A DNA stretch of 64,000 nt, from NCBI GenBank assembly GCA_036172665.1, contig CM069872.1, positions 26,726,001-26,790,000 of the forward strand, in the 5' to 3' direction. This document shows, piece after piece, positions 50,080 through 63,447 of the stretch (positions within the stretch are counted from its first letter, which is position 1; each line of letters opens with the position of its first letter). The notes under the pieces are model-generated. The model worked only from the letters and a program-made list of their open reading frames with translations, did no database searches and had not been told where the DNA came from. The translations under genes and the position numbers were made by a program. The stretch comes from Prosopocoilus inquinatus. Its lineage: Eukaryota; Arthropoda; Insecta; Coleoptera; Lucanidae.

Positions 50080-52190
50080 CGTGTTGTTTCGTTTAAAACT
50101 ATTTCCAGCTCCTGCTGCGTCCAAAAACTTTGTATCTCACATCGGAGTTACTGGAGTCCATCCAAACGTAAAATAACATGATAGATGAGTAAGGATCGAT
50201 TAGATACATCACAGGAACATGGCTAATGCGTGTTGCTTAGTTTAAAACTATTTCCAGCTTCTGCTGCGTCCGAAAACGTCGTATCTCACATTAGAGTTAC
50301 TGGAGTCCATCGAAACGACAAATAACATGATAGATAAGTAAGGATCGATTAGATACAGCACAAGAACAACGCTAATACGTGTTGTTTCGTTTAAAACTAT
50401 CTCCAGCTTCAGCTGCGTCCGAGAACTTCGTATCTCACTTCAGAGTTACTGGAGTCCATCCAAACGTAAAATAACATGATAGATGAGTAAGGATCGATTA
50501 GATACATCACAGGAACATCGCTAATGCGTGTTGTTTCGTTTAAAACTATTTCCAGCTTCTGCTGCGTCCGAAAACGTCGTATCTCACATCAGAGTTACTG
50601 GAGGCCATCGAAACGACAAATAGCATGATAGATGAGTAAGGATCGATTGATACATCACAGGAACATCGCTAATGCGTGTTGTTTCGTTCAAAATTATTTC
50701 CAGCTACTGCTGCGTCCGAGAACTTTGTATCTCACATCAGAGTTACTGGAGTCCATCCAAACGTCAAATAACATGATAGATGAGTAAGTATCGATTAGAT
50801 ACATCACAGGAACAACGCTAATACGTGTTGTTTCGTTTAAAACTATTTCCAGTTGCTGCTGCGTCCGAAAACGTCGTATCTCACATCAGACTTACTGGAG
50901 CCCATCCAAACGTCAAATAACATGTTAGATAAATAAGGATCGTTTAGATACATCACAGGAACAACGCTAATACGTGTTGTTTCGTTCAAAACTATTTCCA
51001 GCTTCTGCTGCGTCCTAGAACATTGTATCTCACATCAGAGTTACTGGTGTCCGTCCAAACGTCAAATAACATGATAGATGAGTAAGGATCGATTGATACA
51101 TCACAGGAACATCGCTAATGCGTGTTGTTTCGTTTAAAACTATTTCCAGCTTCTGCTGCGTCCGAAAACGTCGTATCTCACATCAGAGTTACTGGAGTCC
51201 ATCCAAACGTCAAATAACATGTTAGATAATTAAGGATCGTTTAGATACATCACAGGAACAACGCTAATACGTGTTGTTTCGTTTAAAACTATTTCCAGCT
51301 CCTGCTGCGTCCAAAAACTTCGTATCTCACATCAGAATTACTAGAGTCCATCGAAACGTCAAATGACATGACAGATGAGTAAGGATCGATTAGATACATC
51401 ACAGGAACAACGCTAATGCGTGTTGTTTCGTTTAAAACTATTTCCAGCTTCTGCTGCGTCCGAAAACGTCGTATCTCACATCAGACTTACTGGAGTCCAT
51501 CCAAACGTCAAATAACATGTTAGATAATTAAGGATCGTTTAGATACATCACAGGAACAACGCTAATACGTGTTGTTTCGTTCAAAACTATTTCCAGCTTC
51601 TGCTGCGTCCTAGAACTTTGTATCTCACATCAGAGTTACTGGTGTCCGTCCAAACGTCAAATAACATGATAGATGAGTAAGGATCGATAAGATACATCAC
51701 AGGAACAACGCTAATGCGTGTTGTTTCATTTAAAACTATTTGCAGCTTCTGCTGCTTCCGATAAACTTTGTATCTCACATCAGAGTTACTGGAGTCCATC
51801 GAAACGTCAAATAACATAGTAGATAAGTAAGGATCGATTAGATACATCACAGGAACAACGCTAATACGTGTTGTTTCGTTTAAAACTATTTCCAGCTCCT
51901 GCTGCGTCCAAAAACTTTGTATCTCACATCAGAGTTACTGGAGTCCATCCAAACGTAAAATAACATGATAGATGAGTAAGGATCGATTAGATACATCACA
52001 GGAACATCGCTAATGCGTGTTGTTTCGTTTAAAACTATTTCCAGCTTCTGCTGCGTCCGAAAACGTCGTATCTCACATCAGAGTTACTGGAGTCCATCCA
52101 AACGTCAAATAACATGATAGATGAGTAAGTATCGATTAGATACATCACAGGGACAACGCTAATACGTGTTGTTTCGTTTAAAACTATTTC
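50080..52190 (+). repeat. Block E, right copy with one-monomer loss
   Basis: This is the partner of 45310-47570. It lacks one 149-bp monomer because a t7 start (GATTGATAC, CATCGCTAATGCG) passes directly into a t8 body (CAAAATTATTTCC, CTACTGCTG) inside the 148-bp monomer 50629-50776. The separate t7 and t8 are both present at 45.86-46.14 and 58.23-58.52 kb. Confidence 0.82.
50629..50776 (+). repeat. t7/t8 hybrid monomer
   Basis: The left part is t7 (one-base-short GATTGATAC, ACATCGCTAATGCG); from GTTTCGTT onward it is t8 (CAAAATTATTTCCAGCTAC, CCGAGAACTTTG). The two parental monomers are adjacent in the sister copies, so this is an in-register deletion of exactly one monomer between neighbours. 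Independent hybrids of the same pair with a later crossover point occur at about 21563-21710, 22603-22750 and 33187-33334 (TTTAAAACTATTTCC kept before CTACTGCTG). Confidence 0.85.
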
Positions 52191-55100
52191 CAGCTCCTGC
52201 TGCGTCCAAAAATTTCGTATCTCATATCAGAGTTACTGGAGTCCATCGAAACGTCAAATAACATAGTAGATAAGTAAGGATCGATTAGATACATCACAGG
52301 AACAACGCTAATACGTGTTGTTTCGTTCAAAACTATTTCCAGCTTCTGCTGCGTCCGAGAACTTTGTATCTCACATCAGAGTTACTGGAGTCCATTCAAA
52401 CGTCAAATAACATGCTATATAAGTAAGGATCGATTAGATACATCACAGGAGCAACGCTAATACGTGTTATTTCGTTCAAAACTATTTCCAGCTTCTGCTG
52501 CGTCCGAGAACTTTGTATCTCACATCAGAGTTACTGGAGTCCATCCAAACGTCAAATAACATGATAGATGAGTAAGGATCGATTAGATACATCACAGGAA
52601 CAACGCTAATACTTGTTGCTTCGTTTAAAACTCTTTCTAGCTTCAGCTGCGTCCGAGAACTTCGTAACTCACATCAGAATTACTAGAGTCCATCGAAACG
52701 TCAAATAACATGATATATGAGTAAGGACCGATTAGATACATCACAGGAACAACGCTAATGCGTGTTGTTTCGTTTAAAACTATTTCCAGCTTCTGCTGCG
52801 TTCGAAAATTTCGTATCTCGCATCAGAGTTACTGGAGTCCATCGAAACGTCAAATAACATAGTAGATAAGTAAGGATCGATTGGATACATCACAGGAACA
52901 ACGATAATACGTGTTGTTTCGTTTAAAACTATTTCCAGCTCCTGCTGCGTCCAAAAACTTTGTATCTCACATCGGAGTTACTGGAGTCCATCCAAACGTC
53001 AAATAACATGTTAGATAAGTAAGGATCGTTTAGATACATCACAGGAACAACGCTAATACGTGTTGTTTCGTTCAAAACTATTTCCAGCTTCTGCTGCGTC
53101 CGAGAACATTGTATCTCACATCAGAGTTACTGGAGTCCATCCAAACGTCAAATAACATGATAGATGAGTAAGGATCGATTAGATACATCACAGGAACAAC
53201 GCTAATACGTGTTGTTTCGTTTAAAACTCTTTCTAGCTTCAGCTGCGTCCGAGAACTTCGTAACTCACATCAAAGTTACTGGAGTCCATCGAAACGCCAA
53301 ATAACATGATAGATGAGTAAGGATCGATTAGATACATCACAGGAACAACGCTAATGCATGTTGTTTCGTTTAAAACTATTTCCAGCTCCTGCTGCGTCCA
53401 AAAACTTCGTATCTCACATCAGAGTTACTAGAGTCCATCGAAACGTCAAATAACATGATAGATGAGTAAGGATCGATTAGATACATCACAGGAACAACGC
53501 TAATGCGTGTTGTTTCATTTAAAACTATTTGCAGCTTCTGCTGCGTCCGATAAACTTTGTATCTCACATCAGAGTTACTGGAGTCCATCCAAACGTCAAA
53601 TAACATGATAGATGAGTAAGTATCGATTAGATACATCACAGGAACAACGCTAATACGTGTTGTTTCGTTTAAAACTATTTCCAGTTGCTGCTGCGTCCGA
53701 AAACGTCGTATCTCACATCAGACTTACTGGAGTCCATCCAAACGTCAAATAACATGTTAGATAATTAAGGATCGCTTAGATACATCACAGGAACAACGCT
53801 AATACGTGTTGTTTCGTTCAAAATTATTTCCAGCTACTGCTGCGTCCGAGAACTTTGTATCTCACATCAGAGTTACTGGAGTCCATCCAAACGTCAAATA
53901 ACATGATAGATGAGTAAGTATCGATTAGATACATCACAGGAACAACGCTAATACGTGTTGTTTCGTTTAAAACTATTTCCAGTTGCTGCTGCGTCCGAAA
54001 ACGTCGTATCTCACATCAGACTTACTGGAGTCCATCCAAACGTCAAATAACATGTTAGATAATTAAGGATCGTTTAGATACATCACAGGAACAACGCTAA
54101 TACGTGTTGTTTCGTTCAAAACTATTTCCAGCTTCTGCTGCGTGCTAGAACATTGTATCTCACATCAGAGTTACTGGTGTCCGTCCAAACGTCAAATAAC
54201 ATGATAGATGAGTAAGGATCGATAAGATACATCACAGGAACAACGCTAATGCGTGTTGTTTCATTTAAAACTATTTGCAGCTTCTGCTGCTTCCGATAAA
54301 CTTTGTATCTCACATCAGAGTTACTGGAGTCCATCCAAACGTCAAATAACATGATAGATGAGTAAGGATCGATTAGATACATCACAGGAACAACGCTAAT
54401 ACGTGTTGTTTCGTTTAAAACTATTTCCAGCTCCTGCTGCGTCCAAAAACTTCGTATCTCACATCAGAATTACTAGAGTCCATCGAAACGTCAAATGACA
54501 TGACAGATGAGTAAGGATCGATTAGATACATCACAGGAACAACGCTAATGCGTGTTGTTTCGTTTAAAACTATTTCCAGCTTCTGCTGCGTCCGAAAATT
54601 TCGTATCACACATCAGAGTTACTGGAGTCCATCCAAACGTCAAATAACATGTTAGATAAGTAAGGATCGTTTAGATACATCACAGGAACAACGCTAATAC
54701 GTGTTGTTTCGTTCAAAACTATTTCCAGCTTCTGCTGCGTCCGAGAACATTGTATCTCACATCAGAGTTACTGGAGTCCATCCAAACGTCAAATAACATG
54801 ATAGATGAGTAAGGATCGATTAGATACATCACAGGAACAACGCTAATACGTGTTGTTTCGTTTAAAACTCTTTCTAGCTTCAGCTGCGTCCGAGAACTTC
54901 GTAACTCACATCAAAGTTACTGGAGTCCATCGAAACGCCAAATAACATGATAGATGAGTAAGGATCGATTAGATACATCACAGGAACAACGCTAATGCAT
55001 GTTGTTTCGTTTAAAACTATTTCCAGCTCCTGCTGTGTCCAAAAACTTCGTATCTCACATCAGAGTTACTAGAGTCCATCGAAACGTCAAATAACATGAT

Positions 55101-57674
55101 AGATGAGTAAGGATCGATTAGATACATCACAGGAACAACGCTAATGCGTGTTGTTTCATTTAAAACTATTTGCAGCTTCTGCTGCGTCCGATAAACTTTG
55201 TATCTCACATCAGAGTTACTGGAGTCCATCCAAACGTCAAATAACATGATAGATGAGTAAGGATCGATTAGATACATCACAGGAACAACGCTAATACGTG
55301 TTGTTTCGTTTAAAACTATTTCCAGCTCCTGCTGCGTCCAAAAACTTCGTATCTCACATCAGAATTACTAGAGTCCATGGAAACGTCAAATAACATGATA
55401 GATGAGTAAGGATCGATTAGATACATCACAGGAACAACGCTAATACGTGTTGTTTCGTTTAAAACTATTTCCAGCTCCTGCTGCGTCCAAAAACTTTTTA
55501 TCTCTCATCAGAGTTACTGGAGTCCATCCAAACGTAAAATAACATGATAGATGAGTAAGGATCGATTAGATACATCACAGGAACATCGCTAATGCGTGTT
55601 GTTTCGTTTAAAACTATTTCCAGCTTCTGCTGCGTCCGAAAACGTCTTATCTCACATCAGAGTTACTGGAGTCCATCCAAACGTCAAGTAACATGATAGA
55701 TGAGTAAGTATCGATTAGACACATCACAGGAACAACGCTAATACGTGTTGTTTCGTTTAAAACTATTTCCAGTTGCTGCTGCGTCCGAAAACGTCGTATC
55801 TCACATCAGACTTACTGGAGTCCATCCAAACGTCAAATAACATGTTAGATAATTAAGGATCATTTAGATACATCACAGGAACAACGCTAATACGTGTTGT
55901 TTCGTTCAAAACTATTTCCAGCTTCTGCTGCGTCCTAGAACTTTGTATCTCACATCAGAGTTACTGGTGTCCGTCCAAACGTCAAATAACATGATAGATG
56001 AGTAAGGATCGATAAGATACATCACAGGAACAACGCTAATGCGTGTTGTTTCATTTAAAACTATTTGCAGCTTCTGCTGCTTCCGATAAACTTTGTATCT
56101 CACATCAGAGTTACTGGAGTCCATCCAAACGTCAAATAACATGATAGATGAGTAAGGATCGATTAGATACATCACAGGAACAACGCTAATACGTGTTGTT
56201 TCGTTTAAAACTATTTCCAGCTCCTGCTGCGTCCAAAAATTTCGTATCTCATATCAGAGTTACTGGAGTCCATCCAAACGTAAAATAACATGATAGATGA
56301 GTAAGGATCGATTAGATACATCACAGGAACATCGCTAATGCGTGTTGTTTCGTTTAAAACTATTTCCAGCTTCTGCTGCGTCCGAAAACGTCGTATCTCA
56401 CATCAGAGTTACTGGAGTCCATCCAAACGTCAAATAACATGATAGATGAGTAAGTATCGATTAGACACATCACAGGAACAACGCTAATACGTGTTGTTTC
56501 GTTTAAAACTATTTCCAGTTGCTGCTGCGTCCGAAAACGTCGTATCTCACATCAGACTTACTGGAGTCCATCCAAACGTCAAATAACATGCTATATAAGT
56601 AAGGATCGATTAGATACATCACAGGAACAACGCTAATACGTGTTATTTCGTTCATAACTATTTCCAGCTCCTGCTGCGTCCGAGAACTTTGTATCTCATA
56701 TCAGAGTTACTGGTGTCCATCCAAACGTCAAATAACATGATAGATGAGTAAGGATCGATTAGATACATCACAGGAACAACGCTAATACGTGTTGCTTCGT
56801 TTAAAACTCTTTCTAGCTTCAGCTGCGTCCGAGAACTTCGTAACTCACATCAAAGTTACTGGAGTCCATCGAAACGCCAAATAACATGATAGATGAGTAA
56901 GGATCGATTAGATACATCACAGGAACAACGCTAATACGTGTTGTTTCGTTTAAAACTATCTCCAGCTTCAGCTGCGTCCGAGAACTTCGTATCTCACTTC
57001 AGAGTTACTGGAGTCCATCCAAACGTAAAATAACATGATAGATGAGTAAGGATCGATTAGATACATCACAGGAACATCGCTAATGCGTGTTGTTTCGTTT
57101 AAAACTATTTCCAGCTCCTGCTGCGTCCAAAAACTTCGTATCTCACATCAGAGTTACTAGAGTCCATCGAAACGTCAAATAACATGATAGATGAGTAAGG
57201 ATCGATTAGATACATCACAGGAACAACGCTAATGCGTGTTGTTTCATTTAAAACTATTTGCAGCTTCTGCTGCGTCCGATAAACTTTGTATCTCACATCA
57301 GAGTTACTGGAGTCCATCCAAACGTCAAATAACATGATAGATGAGTAAGGATCGATTAGATACATCACAGGAACAACGCTAATACGTGTTGTTTCGTTTA
57401 AAACTATTTCCAGCTCCTGCTGCGTCCAAAAACTTCGTATCTCACATCAGAATTACTAGAGTCCATCGAAACGTCAAATAACATGATAGATGAGTAAGGA
57501 TCGATTAGATACATCACAGGAACAACGCTAATGCGTGTTGTTTCGTTTAAAACTATTTCCAGCTTCTGCTGCGTCCGAAAACGTCGTATCTCACATCAGA
57601 GTTACTGGAGTCCATCGAAACGTCAAATAACATAGTAGATAAGTAAGGATCGATTGGATACATCACAGGAACAA
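52191..57674 (+). repeat. Patchwork segment of re-used blocks
   Basis: This segment is satellite only, built from recognisable pieces: 52195-53000 from the D4 type, t13-t14-t15 near 53.16-53.61 kb and again at 54.80-55.25 kb, two t1 monomers near 53.6 and 53.9 kb separated by a t2 start joined to a t8 body, block G copy at 53765-54883, block H copies at 55.4-56.9 kb, and a t13-t11-like run near 56.73-57.03 kb. No element other than satellite monomers is visible. Confidence 0.78.
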
Positions 57675-59030
57675 CGATAATACGTGTTGTTTCGTTTAAA
57701 ACTATTTCCAGCTCCTGCTGCGTCCAAAAACTTTGTATCTCACATCGGAGTTACTGGAGTCCATCCAAACGTAAAATAACATGATAGATGAGTAAGGATC
57801 GATTAGATACATCACAGGAACATGGCTAATGCGTGTTGCTTAGTTTAAAACTATTTCCTGCTTCTGCTGCGTCCGAAAACGTCGTATCTCACATTAGAGT
57901 TACTGGAGTCCATCGAAACGACAAATAACATGATAGATAAGTAAGGATCGATTAGATACAGCACAAGAACAACGCTAATACGTGTTGTTTCGTTTAAAAC
58001 TATCTCCAGCTTCAGCTGCGTCCGAGAACTTCGTATCTCACTTCAGAGTTACTGGAGTCCATCCAAACGTAAAATAACATGATAGATGAGTAAGGATCGA
58101 TTAGATACATCACAGGAACATCGCTAATGCGTGTTGTTTCGTTTAAAACTATTTCCAGCTTCTGCTGCGTCCGAAAACGTCGTATCTCACATCAGAGTTA
58201 CTGGAGGCCATCGAAACGACAAATAGCATGATAGATGAGTAAGGATCGATTGATACATCACAGGAACATCGCTAATGCGTGTTGTTTCGTTTAAAACTAT
58301 TTCCAGCTTCTGCTGCGTCCGAAAACGTCGTATCTCACATCAGAGTTACTGGAGTCCATCGAAACGTCAAATAACATGTTAGATAAGTAAGGATCGCTTA
58401 GATACATCACAGGAACAACGCTAATACGTGTTGTTTCGTTCAAAATTATTTCCAGCTACTGCTGCGTCCGAGAACTTTGTATCTCACATCAGAGTTACTG
58501 GAGTCCATCCAAACGTCAAATAACATGATAGATGAGTAAGTATCGATTAGATACATCACAGGAACAACGCTAATACGTGTTGTTTCGTTTAAAACTATTT
58601 CCAGTTGCTGCTGCGTCCGAAAACGTCGTATCTCACATCAGACTTACTGGAGTCCATCCAAACGTCAAATAACATGTTAGATAAATAAGGATCGTTTAGA
58701 TACATCACAGGAACAACGCTAATACGTGTTGTTTCGTTCAAAACTATTTCCAGCTTCTGCTGCGTCCTAGAACATTGTATCTCACATCAGAGTTACTGGT
58801 GTCCGTCCAAACGTCAAATAACATGATAGATGAGTAAGGATCGATTGATACATCACAGGAACATCGCTAATGCGTGTTGTTTCGTTTAAAACTATTTCCA
58901 GCTTCTGCTGCGTCCGAAAACGTCGTATCTCACATCAGAGTTACTGGAGTCCATCCAAACGTCAAATAACATGTTAGATAATTAAGGATCGTTTAGATAC
59001 ATCACAGGAACAACGCTAATACGTGTTGTT
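57675..59030 (+). repeat. Third copy of the block E left part
   Basis: It matches 50080-51270 at 7603 bp, rising to 7752 bp after the monomer missing at 50.66 kb, and also matches 45.3-46.65 kb. It carries CACATTAGAG near 57891, GCACAAGAAC near 57961, AGATAAATAAGG near 58681 and CCTAGAACATTG near 58766. Private change: TATTTCCTGCTTC near 57853. Confidence 0.8.
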
Positions 59031-61656
59031 TCGTTCAAAACTATTTCCAGCCTCTGCTGCGTCCTAGAACTTTGTATCTCACATCAGAGTTACTGGTGTC
59101 CGTCCAAACGTCAAATAACATGATAGATGAGTAAGGATCGATAAGATACATCACAGGTACAACGCTAATGCGTGTTGTTTCATTTAAAACTATTTGCAGC
59201 TTCTGCTGCTTCCGATAAACTTTGTATCTCACATCAGAGTTACTGGAGTCCATCCAAACGTCAAATAACATGATAGATGAGTAAGGATCGATTAGATACA
59301 TCACAGGAACAACGCTAATACGTGTTGTTTCGTTTAAAACTATTTCCAGCTCCTGCTGCGTCCAAAAATCTCGTATCTCACATCAGAGTTACTGGAGTCC
59401 ATTCAAACGTCAAATAACATGCTATATAAGTAAGGATCGATTAGATACATCACAGGAACAACGCTAATACGTGTTATTTCGTTTAAAACTATTTCCAGCT
59501 CCTGCTCCGTCCAAAAACTTCGTATCTCTTTTCAGAATTACTAGAGTCCATCGAAACGTCAAATAACATGATAGATGAGTAAGGATCGATTAGATACATC
59601 ACAGGAACAACGCTAATGCGTGTTGTTTCGTTTAAAACTATTTCCAGCTCCTGCTGCGTATAAAAATTTTGTATCTCACATCAGAGATACTGGAGTCCAT
59701 CCCAACGTAAAATAACATAGTAGATAAGTAAGGATCGATTAGATACATCACAGGAACATCGCTAATGCGTGTTGTTTCGTTTAAAACTATTTCCAGCTTC
59801 TGCTGCGTCCAAAAACTTTGTATCTCACATCAGAGTTACTGGAGTCCATCCAAACGTAAAATAACATGATAGATGAGTAAGGATCGATTAGATACATCAC
59901 AGGAACATCGCTAATGCGTGTTGTTTCGTTTAAAACTATTTCCAGCTTCTGCTGCGTCCGAAAACGTCGTATCTCACATCAGAGTTACTGGAGGCCATCG
60001 AAACGACAAATAACATGATAGATGAGTAAGGATCGATTGATACATCACAGGAACATCGCTAATGCGTGTTGTTTCGTTTAAAACTATTTCCAGCTTCTGC
60101 TGCGTCCGAAAACGTCGTATCTCACATCAGAGTTACTGGAGTCCATCGAAACGTCAAATAACATGTTAGATAAGTAAGGATCGCTTAGATACATCACAGG
60201 AACAACGCTAATACGTGTTGTTTCGTTCAAAATTATTTCCAGCTACTGCTGCGTCCGAGAACTTTGTATCTCACATCAGAGTTACTGGAGTCCATCCAAA
60301 CGTCAAATAACATGATAGATGAGTAAGTATCGATTAGATACATCACAGGAACAACGCTAATACGTGTTGTTTCGTTTAAAACTATTTCCAGTTGCTGCTG
60401 CGTCCGAAAACGTCGTATCTCACATCAGACTTACTGGAGTCCATCCAAACGTCAAATAACATGTTAGATAATTAAGGATCGTTTAGATACATCACAGGAA
60501 CAACGCTAATACGTGTTGTTTCGTTCAAAACTATTTCCAGCTTCTGCTGCGTCCTAGAACTTTGTATCTCACATCAGAGTTACTGGTGTCCGTCCAAACG
60601 TCAAATAACATGATAGATGAGTAAGGATCGATAAGATACATCACAGGAACAACGCTAATGCGTGTTGTTTCATTTAAAACTATTTGCAGCTTCTGCTGCT
60701 TCCGATAAACTTTGTATCTCACATCAGAGTTACTGGAGTCCATCCAAACGTCAAATAACATGATAGATGAGTAAGGATCGATTAGATACATCACAGGAAA
60801 ACGCTAATACGTGTTGTTTCGTTTAAAACTATTTCCAGCTCCTGCTGCGTCCAAAAACATCGTATCTCACATCAGAATTACTAGAGTCCATCGAAACGTC
60901 AAATAACATGACAGATGAGTAAGGATCGATTAGATACATCACAGGAACAACGCTAATGCGTGTTGTTTCGTTTAAAACTATTTCCAGCTTCTGCTGCGTC
61001 CGAAAATTTCGTATCACACATCAGAGTTACTGGAGTCCATCCAAACGTCAAATAACATGTTAGATAAGTAAGGATCGTTTAGATACATCACAGGAACAAC
61101 GCTAATACGTGTTGTTTCGTTCAAAACTATTTCCAGCTTCTGCTGCGTCCGAGAACTTTGTATCTCACATCAGAGTTACTGGAGTCCATCCAAACGTCAA
61201 ATAACATGATAGATGAGTAAGGATCGATTAGATACATCACACGAACAACGCTAATACGTGTTGTTTCGTTTAAAACTCTTTCTAGCTTCAGCTGCGTCCG
61301 AGAACTTCGTAACTCACATCAAAGTTACTGGAGTCCATCGAAACGCCAAATAACATGATAGATGTGTAAGGATCGATTAGATACATCACAGGAACAACGC
61401 TAATGCATGTTGTTTCGTTTAAAACTATTTCCAGCTCCTGCTGCGTCCAAAAACTTCGTATCTCACATCAGAGTTACTAGAGTCCATCGAAACGTCAAAT
61501 AACATGATAGATGAGTAAGGATCGATTAGATACATCACAGGAACAACGCTAATGCGTGTTGTTTCATTTAAAACTATTTGCAGCTTCTGCTGCGTCCAAA
61601 AACTTTGTATCTCAAATCAGAGTTACTGGAGTCCATCGAAACGACAAATAACATGA
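59031..61656 (+). repeat. Segment resembling 13.5-14.8 and 10.6-11.8 kb
   Basis: A t4-t5 boundary near 59.4 kb followed by the six-monomer cassette at about 59.87-60.76 kb has the same order as 13.5-14.75 kb, about 46 kb away, with one extra monomer of the CCAAAAACTTTG type here. After the cassette, the stretch 60.83-61.6 kb continues like 11.07-11.85 kb (GTATCACACATC, t13, t14). Private changes are GCGTATAAAAATTTTG near 59658, CATCCCAACG near 59698 and a one-base loss in GGAAAACGC near 60798. Confidence 0.75.
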
Positions 61657-62402
61657 TAGATAAGTAAGGATCGATTAGATACAGCACAGGAACAACGCTA
61701 ATACGTGTTGTTTCGTTTAAAACTATCTCCAGCTTCAGCTGCGTCCGAGAACTTCGTATCTCACTTCAGAGTTACTGGAGTCCATCGAAACGTCAAATAA
61801 CATGATAGGTGAGTAAGAATCGATTAGATACATCACAGGAACAACGCTAATGCGTGTTGTTTAGTTTAAAACTATTTCCAGCAACTGCTGCGTCCGAGAA
61901 CTTTGTATCTTACATCAGACTTACTGGAGTCCATCCAAACGTCAAATAACATGTTAGATAAGTAAGAATCGAATAGATACATCACAGGAACAACGCTAAT
62001 ACGTGTTGTTTCATTTAAAACTATTTCCAGCTCCTGCTGCGTCCAAAAACTTCGTATCTCAGATCAGAATTACTAGAGTCCATCGAAACGTCAGATAACA
62101 TGATAGATGAGTAAGGATCGATTAGATACATCACAGGAACAACGCTAATGCGTGTTGTTTCATTTAAAACTATTTGCAGCTTCTGCTGCTTCCGATAAAC
62201 TTTGTATCTCACATCAGAGTTACTGGAGTCCATCCAAACGTCAAATAACATGATAGATGAGTAAGGATCGATTAGATACATCACAGGAACAACGCTAATA
62301 CGTGTTGTTTCGTTTAAAACTATTTCCAGCTCCTGCTGCGTCCAAAAATTTCGTATCTCACATCAGACTTACTGGAGTCCATCCAAACGTCAAATAACAT
62401 GT
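61657..62402 (+). repeat. t11-t12 run and following monomers
   Basis: t11 (61657-61805; GATACAGCAC, CTATCTCC) and t12 (61806-61954; GTGAGTAAGAATCG, CAGCAACTGC, TATCTTACATCAG) resemble 2834-3131. The next monomers include CTCAGATCAG near 62058, a private change, and a 150-bp t3-like monomer (TTTCATTT, CCGATAAAC), followed by a hybrid ending in CAGACTTAC that leads into the t2 at 62403. Confidence 0.75.
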
Positions 62403-63447
62403 TAGATAATTAAGGATCGTTTAGATACATCACAGGAACAACGCTAATACGTGTTGTTTCGTTCAAAACTATTTCCAGCCTCTGCTGCGTCCTAGAACTT
62501 TGTATCTCACATCAGAGTTACTGGTGTCCGTCCAAACGTCAAATAACATGATGGATGAGTAAGGATCGATAAGATACATCACAGGTACAACGCTAATGCG
62601 TGTTGTTTCATTTAAAACTATTTGCAGCTTCTGCTGCTTCCGATAAACTTTGTATCTCACATCAGAGTTACTGGAGTCCATTCAAACGTCAAATAACATG
62701 CTATATAAGTAAGGATCGATTAGATACATCACAGGAACAACGCTAATACGTGTTATTTCGTTTAAAACTATTTCCAGCTCCTGCTGCGTCCAAAAACTTC
62801 GTATCTCTCTTCAGAATTACTAGAGTCCATCGAAACGTCAAATAACATGATAGATGAGTAAGGATCGATTAGATACATCACAGGAACAACGCTAATACGT
62901 GTTGTTTCGTTTAAAACTATTTCCAGCTCCTGCTGCGTCCAAAAACTTCGTATCTCACATCAGAGTTACTAGAGTCCATCGAAACGTCAAATAACATGAT
63001 AGATGAGTAAGGATCGATTAGATACATCACAGGAACAACGCTAATGCGTGTTGTTTCATTTAAAACTATTTGCAGCTTCTGCTGCGTCCGATAAACTTTG
63101 TATCTCACATCAGAATTACTAGAGTCCATCGAAACGTCAAATAACATGATAGATGAGTAAGGATCGATTAGATACATCACAGGAACAACGCTAATACGTG
63201 TTGTTTCGTTTAAAACTATTTCCAGCTCCTGCTGCGTCCAAAAACTTCGTATCTCACATCAGAATTACTAGAGTCCATCGAAACGTCAAATAACATGATA
63301 GATGAGTAAGGATCGATTAGATACATCACAGGAACAACGCTAATGCGTGTTGTTTCGTTTAAAACTATTTCCAGCTTCTGCTGCGTCCGAAAATTTCGTA
63401 TCTCACATCAGAGTTACTGGAGTCCATCGAAACGTCAAATAACATAG
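62403..63447 (+). repeat. t2-t3, t5 and t14-t15 run
   Basis: t2-t3 at 62403-62701 share GCCTCTGCTG and CACAGGTACAACG with 58975-59273 at 3428 bp distance and with no other copy I saw, so the two are direct relatives. They are followed by t5 (TATATAAG, GTTATTTCG, CTCTCTTCAG) and by monomers ending TTACTAGAG. The t15-like monomer near 63.0-63.15 kb has CCGATAAAC but ends CAGAATTACTAGAG, a hybrid right end. Confidence 0.75.
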
